The position numbers and the translations under genes are program-made. A stretch of DNA of 31,325 nucleotides from Firmicutes bacterium UBA1768 (GTDB taxonomy: Bacteria > Bacillota > Clostridia > Peptostreptococcales > Anaerovoracaceae). Under the pieces are notes generated by a model, which was not told the origin of the DNA, did not search any database, and saw only the letters and a program-made list of their open reading frames with translations. Location: positions 11,636 through 42,960 of the forward strand of contig DCGW01000054.1 in NCBI GenBank assembly GCA_002315335.1, given 5' to 3'. Shown piece after piece: positions 27,986-31,325 of the stretch. Each line of letters starts with the position of its first letter. Positions within the stretch are counted from its first letter, which is position 1.

Positions 27986-28647
27986 AAAAAAGATTTGCTG
28001 CTATTATAACAGTATTATGCATTTTTGCGGTGATGACTTCGACCGTATTTGCTGCCGGAGGTTTATCAGTACAAAGCATATTCCCTGAGGACGGAGATAC
28101 AGGTCTTCAGCTGACCAACCAGATGGCAAGAATCGTTTTCAATAATGATATTGACGGAAAGTACTTCAACGACAAATACTTCTCAATTAAGGACGAAAAA
28201 GGCAAAAAGTGCAAGATTCTCGTTCTCGCACAGACCGGAGAACCTAAGAGAGTCAACCTCGTAGTTGATGGCGATCTGAAAGAGTCGACAACATACACCA
28301 TAACCATCAGTGCAAAGGTTGCGGATGTTGATGGCAATACACTTGGCGAAACACAGCACTTCACCTTCAAGACAAAGTCTCAGAAAACAGAGTCGCTTGT
28401 CACAACCGTTCTGATGTTCTTAATGTTTGGTGCAATCATAGTTTTCACCATCCGTGACGCAAAGAAATCTACAAATCAAACAAACGAAAAGACTTCTAAC
28501 GGCCAGCAGAAAAAGCCGCAGAAGGTAAATCCATATAAGGAAGCCAAGAAGGAAGCTTTAAAAGAAGCTGAGAGAAGAACCGGGAAGAAAATCGACCCGA
28601 GCATAAAGAATAATATTAAGCGCAAAGCACAGAACAAGAAAAAATAG
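27982..28647 (+). CDS. Secreted Ig-like domain protein with C-terminal membrane anchor
   Basis: A 221-residue protein with a signal peptide (residues 1-24, likely cut after VFA), an outer Ig-like domain of the Big_5 type (about 27-132: [20 protein letters not shown] through [16 protein letters not shown] and HFTFKT), a membrane helix about 139-157, and a cytoplasmic tail of about 60 residues very rich in Lys, Gln and Asn. The tail ends in a Lys/Arg-rich stretch ([12 protein letters not shown]). Function unknown; the shape suggests a surface protein whose basic tail could touch nucleic acid or acidic partners (inference). It overlaps tadA by four bases, so it is translated with it. Confidence 0.8.
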   Translation: MKKRFAAIITVLCIFAVMTSTVFAAGGLSVQSIFPEDGDTGLQLTNQMARIVFNNDIDGKYFNDKYFSIKDEKGKKCKILVLAQTGEPKRVNLVVDGDLKESTTYTITISAKVADVDGNTLGETQHFTFKTKSQKTESLVTTVLMFLMFGAIIVFTIRDAKKSTNQTNEKTSNGQQKKPQKVNPYKEAKKEALKEAERRTGKKIDPSIKNNIKRKAQNKKK

Positions 28648-28688
28648 TTCAAATAAGCCTTTGCCAGGAAATACAGGAGGATAATGTA

Positions 28689-29828
28689 ATGAGAAAATTG
28701 TTCACTTCAGAATCCGTTACAGAAGGTCATCCGGATAAAATCTGCGACCAGATTTCAGATGCTATTCTCGACGAAATACTCAGAAATGACCCTATGGGAA
28801 GAGTCGCTGCAGAAACAACGGTTACTACTGGTATGGTTCAGGTTATGGGAGAAATAACGACCAACAGCTATGTCGATATTCCAAAGGTTGTCAGAGGAGT
28901 AATTGCCGACATAGGATATACAGACGGAGCGCTCGGCTTCGATGCGGAAAACTGCGCTGTTCTCACAACAATTGATGAGCAGTCCGGGGATATTGCAATG
29001 GGAGTAGACAAGGATGGAGCTGGCGACCAGGGACTCATGTTCGGCTATGCCTGCGATGAAACCCCTGAGCTTATGCCTATGCCTATCGCGTTGGCACACA
29101 AGCTTGCCAAAAAGCTTACCGAGGTAAGAAAAGACGGAACTCTCAAATATTTAAGGCCTGACGGAAAAACTCAGGTAACCATTGAATACGAAGGCAATAA
29201 GCCTAAGAGAGTAGACACAGTGCTTATTTCTACACAGCATGCCGATAACGTAAGTCAGGAACAGATTAAAGAAGACCTTATCAAATACGTAATAAAGCCT
29301 GTGGTTGACGCTGCACTGTTAGACAGCGAAACAAAGTATTATGTAAACCCGACAGGCAGATTTGTAACTGGCGGGCCTAAGGGTGACTCCGGGCTTACTG
29401 GAAGAAAAATCATTGTAGATACTTATGGCGGCTACGCTCGTCACGGCGGCGGAGCATTTTCCGGGAAAGACCCAACAAAGGTTGACAGAAGTGCGGCATA
29501 TGCAGCAAGATATGCGGCCAAGAATGTAGTTGCTGCAGGACTGGCAGAAAAATGTGAAATTCAGCTTGCATATGCAATCGGTGTTGCTGAACCGGTTTCA
29601 ATCATGGTTGATACCTTCGGAACAGGAAAAATTGCGGACGAAAAAATCGCAGACTTAGTTGCTGAAAATTTCGTATTTACACCAAAGGGAATAATAGAAG
29701 CTCTCGGCCTCAGACGTCCTTTATACAGACAGGTTGCGGCTTACGGTCACATGGGCAGAGAGGATATTAATGTTCCTTGGGAAAAAACAGACAAAGCAGA
29801 ACAGCTTAAAAAAGCAGCAGGACTCTAA
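28689..29828 (+). CDS. metK: S-adenosylmethionine synthetase
   Basis: A 379-residue enzyme making SAM from methionine and [22 protein letters not shown] (His14) is at the N terminus; the second domain has [16 protein letters not shown], and the P-loop-like [19 protein letters not shown] is in the third. The C terminus matches [14 protein letters not shown]. Length is slightly short of E. coli (384). ATG 28689 follows CAGGAGGATAATG. No SAM riboswitch fits the 41 bases upstream. lysC follows after 26 bases. The product feeds PrmC and other methylases in this window. Confidence 0.97.
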   Translation: MRKLFTSESVTEGHPDKICDQISDAILDEILRNDPMGRVAAETTVTTGMVQVMGEITTNSYVDIPKVVRGVIADIGYTDGALGFDAENCAVLTTIDEQSGDIAMGVDKDGAGDQGLMFGYACDETPELMPMPIALAHKLAKKLTEVRKDGTLKYLRPDGKTQVTIEYEGNKPKRVDTVLISTQHADNVSQEQIKEDLIKYVIKPVVDAALLDSETKYYVNPTGRFVTGGPKGDSGLTGRKIIVDTYGGYARHGGGAFSGKDPTKVDRSAAYAARYAAKNVVAAGLAEKCEIQLAYAIGVAEPVSIMVDTFGTGKIADEKIADLVAENFVFTPKGIIEALGLRRPLYRQVAAYGHMGREDINVPWEKTDKAEQLKKAAGL

Positions 29829-29854
29829 AAATATAACCATTCAGGAGAAACAAA

Positions 29855-31195
29855 ATGGACATTAAAGTAGCAAAATTCGGAGGCTCTTCAGTTGCCGATG
29901 CGATGCAGGTGAAGAAGGTGGGCGAAATCATTGCGGCTGACCCGGCAAGAAAATTCATAGTAGTTTCTGCTCCGGGCAAGCGTTTTCCGGACGACAGCAA
30001 AATGACTGACCTCCTCTATCTCTGTAAGACTCATATTGAACACAATGTTCCTTTTCATCAGGTCTTTCAGGTAATCTGGGACAGGTTCAAGATTATGATT
30101 ATGAACCTCGGCATAGACCTCGACATAGACCCATACTTTGTAGAAATAAGGAGTATGCTTGAAAATGGTGCAACAAACGACTATATTGCAAGCAGAGGCG
30201 AATTTCTCAGCGCAATAGTTGTATCAAAGTACCTCGGTTTTGATTTTGTTGATCCAAAGGACTATGTAAAATTCGACGAAAACGGCAAATTCCTTGCCGA
30301 AGAGACAAATACGGCTCTTGGAGAAGAACTCAAAAAGCACAAGAATGCTGTTATTCCAGGGTTTTACGGAGCACTTCCTGACGGAAGCATCAAGACCTTC
30401 TCAAGAGGCGGCTCGGATATTACAGGAGCAATAGTGGCAAGAGCGGTTGGAGCAAGCGTGTACGAAAACTGGACAGACGTTTCCGGTTTCCTTATGGCGG
30501 ACCCGAGAATAGTGCCAAACGCAAAGCCTATTTCAAGAGTAACCTATAAGGAATTAAGAGAGCTTTCCTACATGGGAGCATCGGTTCTTCATGACGAGGC
30601 TATTTTCCCTGTAAAGGAAGCAAATATTCCTATCAATATCAGAAACACAAACGAGCCTGAACATCCGGGCACAATGATAGTCGAAGAACCGGACCCTGAA
30701 GTATCGGACGAGGTTATTACCGGCATTTCCGGACATAAGGGCTTCACCGTTATCCATGTTTATAAAGACAACATGAACAGCGAGGTAGGCTTTGTTAAAA
30801 GAGTCTTAGCCATTCTGGAAAATTACGACATTTCCTTTGAGCATCTTCCTTCGGGAATAGACACTGTTTCTATAGTAATTGCAACTCAGAAATTAGAGGG
30901 TATTCTTGGAGATCTTCTTGATGATATACAGAAGAAGATTAACCCTGATACTCTTGAGGTTCACGCAAATCTGGCTCTTATTGCAACCGTAGGCTGCGGC
31001 ATGAACAGAAAGAAGGGCGTTGCTGCCACACTCTTCAATTCCCTTTATCAGGCTGATGTAAATATCAGAATGATAGACCAGGGCTCCGGTGAGATGAACA
31101 TTATTGTCGGAGTAGAGGATGAGGACTTTGAAAAAGCTATTAAGGCAATTTATGATACCTTTGTAGTTGAAAAGGCGCTTAAGGACAAGAACTGA
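29855..31195 (+). CDS. lysC: Aspartate kinase
   Basis: A 446-residue monofunctional aspartokinase, first step to lysine, threonine and methionine. The nucleotide-binding KFGGSSVADA is at 7-16; SRGEFLSA, TFSRGGSDITGAIVA and the block WTDVSGFLMADPRIVPNAKPI follow. Two ACT domains fill the C terminus (about 300-446; GFTVIHVYKDNMNSEVGFV and LALIATVGCGMNRKKGVAA), the site of allosteric control by end products. ATG 29855 follows TCAGGAGAAA. The pairing with metK, which uses methionine, suggests a shared methionine/SAM theme. No terminator was clear after it. Confidence 0.95.
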   Translation: MDIKVAKFGGSSVADAMQVKKVGEIIAADPARKFIVVSAPGKRFPDDSKMTDLLYLCKTHIEHNVPFHQVFQVIWDRFKIMIMNLGIDLDIDPYFVEIRSMLENGATNDYIASRGEFLSAIVVSKYLGFDFVDPKDYVKFDENGKFLAEETNTALGEELKKHKNAVIPGFYGALPDGSIKTFSRGGSDITGAIVARAVGASVYENWTDVSGFLMADPRIVPNAKPISRVTYKELRELSYMGASVLHDEAIFPVKEANIPINIRNTNEPEHPGTMIVEEPDPEVSDEVITGISGHKGFTVIHVYKDNMNSEVGFVKRVLAILENYDISFEHLPSGIDTVSIVIATQKLEGILGDLLDDIQKKINPDTLEVHANLALIATVGCGMNRKKGVAATLFNSLYQADVNIRMIDQGSGEMNIIVGVEDEDFEKAIKAIYDTFVVEKALKDKN

Positions 31196-31264
31196 TACTA
31201 ACTTAAATCAGTTAAAATATCATTATTTAAAAATTTAGGAGAATTAATTAAGCAATCAAATAAG

Positions 31265-31293
31265 TTGACAAAAGTGATTAAATGTGTTTAAAT
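31265..31293 (+). promoter_or_regulatory. Candidate promoter at window end
   Basis: TTGACA 31265-31270 with TTAAAT 31288-31293 at 17 bases; an alternative TATACT at 31293-31298 would need a 22-base spacer. Confidence 0.45.
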
Positions 31294-31312
31294 ATACTTA
31301 CGGAGGTGTATT

Positions 31313-31325
31313 ATGAACACATCAA
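31313..31325 (+). CDS. Start of a gene cut by the window edge
   Basis: ATG 31313 follows a CGGAGGTG ribosome site at proper spacing and a candidate promoter. Only four codons (Met-Asn-Thr-Ser) are visible; the product cannot be named. Confidence 0.5.

Noticed and set aside
28648..28688. SAM riboswitch before metK
   Set aside because: Only 41 bases separate it from the previous gene, too short for a SAM riboswitch.

Overview
The window reads as a chromosomal housekeeping segment of a low-to-moderate GC Gram-positive anaerobe, most likely class Clostridia (Eubacteriales). Supporting signs are strong AGGAGG-type ribosome sites, sigma-A promoters with TGn extended -10 elements, AGA-rich arginine codon use, and Firmicutes-style neighbourhoods (prfA-yqhQ-prmC, rplM-rpsI behind a structured leader, coaX-dusB, tilS-ftsH). 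The Na+-type F-ATP synthase with two kinds of c subunit recalls Acetobacterium/Eubacterium limosum and relatives; genus cannot be fixed from sequence alone.

Layout. (1) 39-8629: a complete F1Fo ATP synthase operon atpZ-atpI-atpB-atpE1-atpE2-atpF-atpH-atpA-atpG-atpD-atpC, with promoter and terminator. The outstanding feature is atpE1, encoding a 435-residue rotor c subunit made of five fused hairpins (ten membrane helices) of which only the first keeps the ion-binding carboxylate; the other four carry Gln there. Next to it atpE2 encodes an ordinary 87-residue c subunit with a full Na+ ligand set. (2) 8677-9332: a Phd/YefM-RelE/ParE-type toxin-antitoxin pair. (3) 9460-13635: metG-tatD-tilS, tightly coupled. 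(4) 13688-16930: ftsH and coaX. (5) 16984-18759: dusB and an unknown membrane protein behind a palindromic promoter. (6) 18784-23103: prfA-yqhQ-prmC (release factor 1 and its methyltransferase) and a Sua5-type threonylcarbamoyl-AMP synthase; the 5' part of prmC holds a run of seven near-contiguous inverted repeats inside coding sequence. (7) 23252-26511: rpiB-rho, then rplM-rpsI-rpmE behind a consensus promoter and structured leader. (8) 26621-27430, minus strand: an unknown membrane protein and tRNA-Arg(CCU). (9) 27465-31195, plus strand: tadA, an Ig-like-domain membrane protein, metK and lysC; a further gene begins at 31313.

The parts fit together as energy conversion (ATP synthase), translation (MetRS, TilS, TadA, tRNA-Arg, RF1, PrmC, Sua5, DusB, L13, S9, L31), proteolysis and transcription termination (FtsH, Rho), and cofactor/amino-acid supply (CoaX, MetK, LysC). 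No phage, insertion sequence, CRISPR array or origin was seen. No gene-free stretch exceeds 300 bases.

The most notable observations are the five-hairpin, one-carboxylate c subunit; the apparent c1/c2 expression bias (TTG versus ATG start); the short epsilon subunit lacking its inhibitory C-terminal domain; the palindrome run in prmC; and the face-to-face tRNA-Arg/tadA promoters that share one TTGTACAA -35 element.
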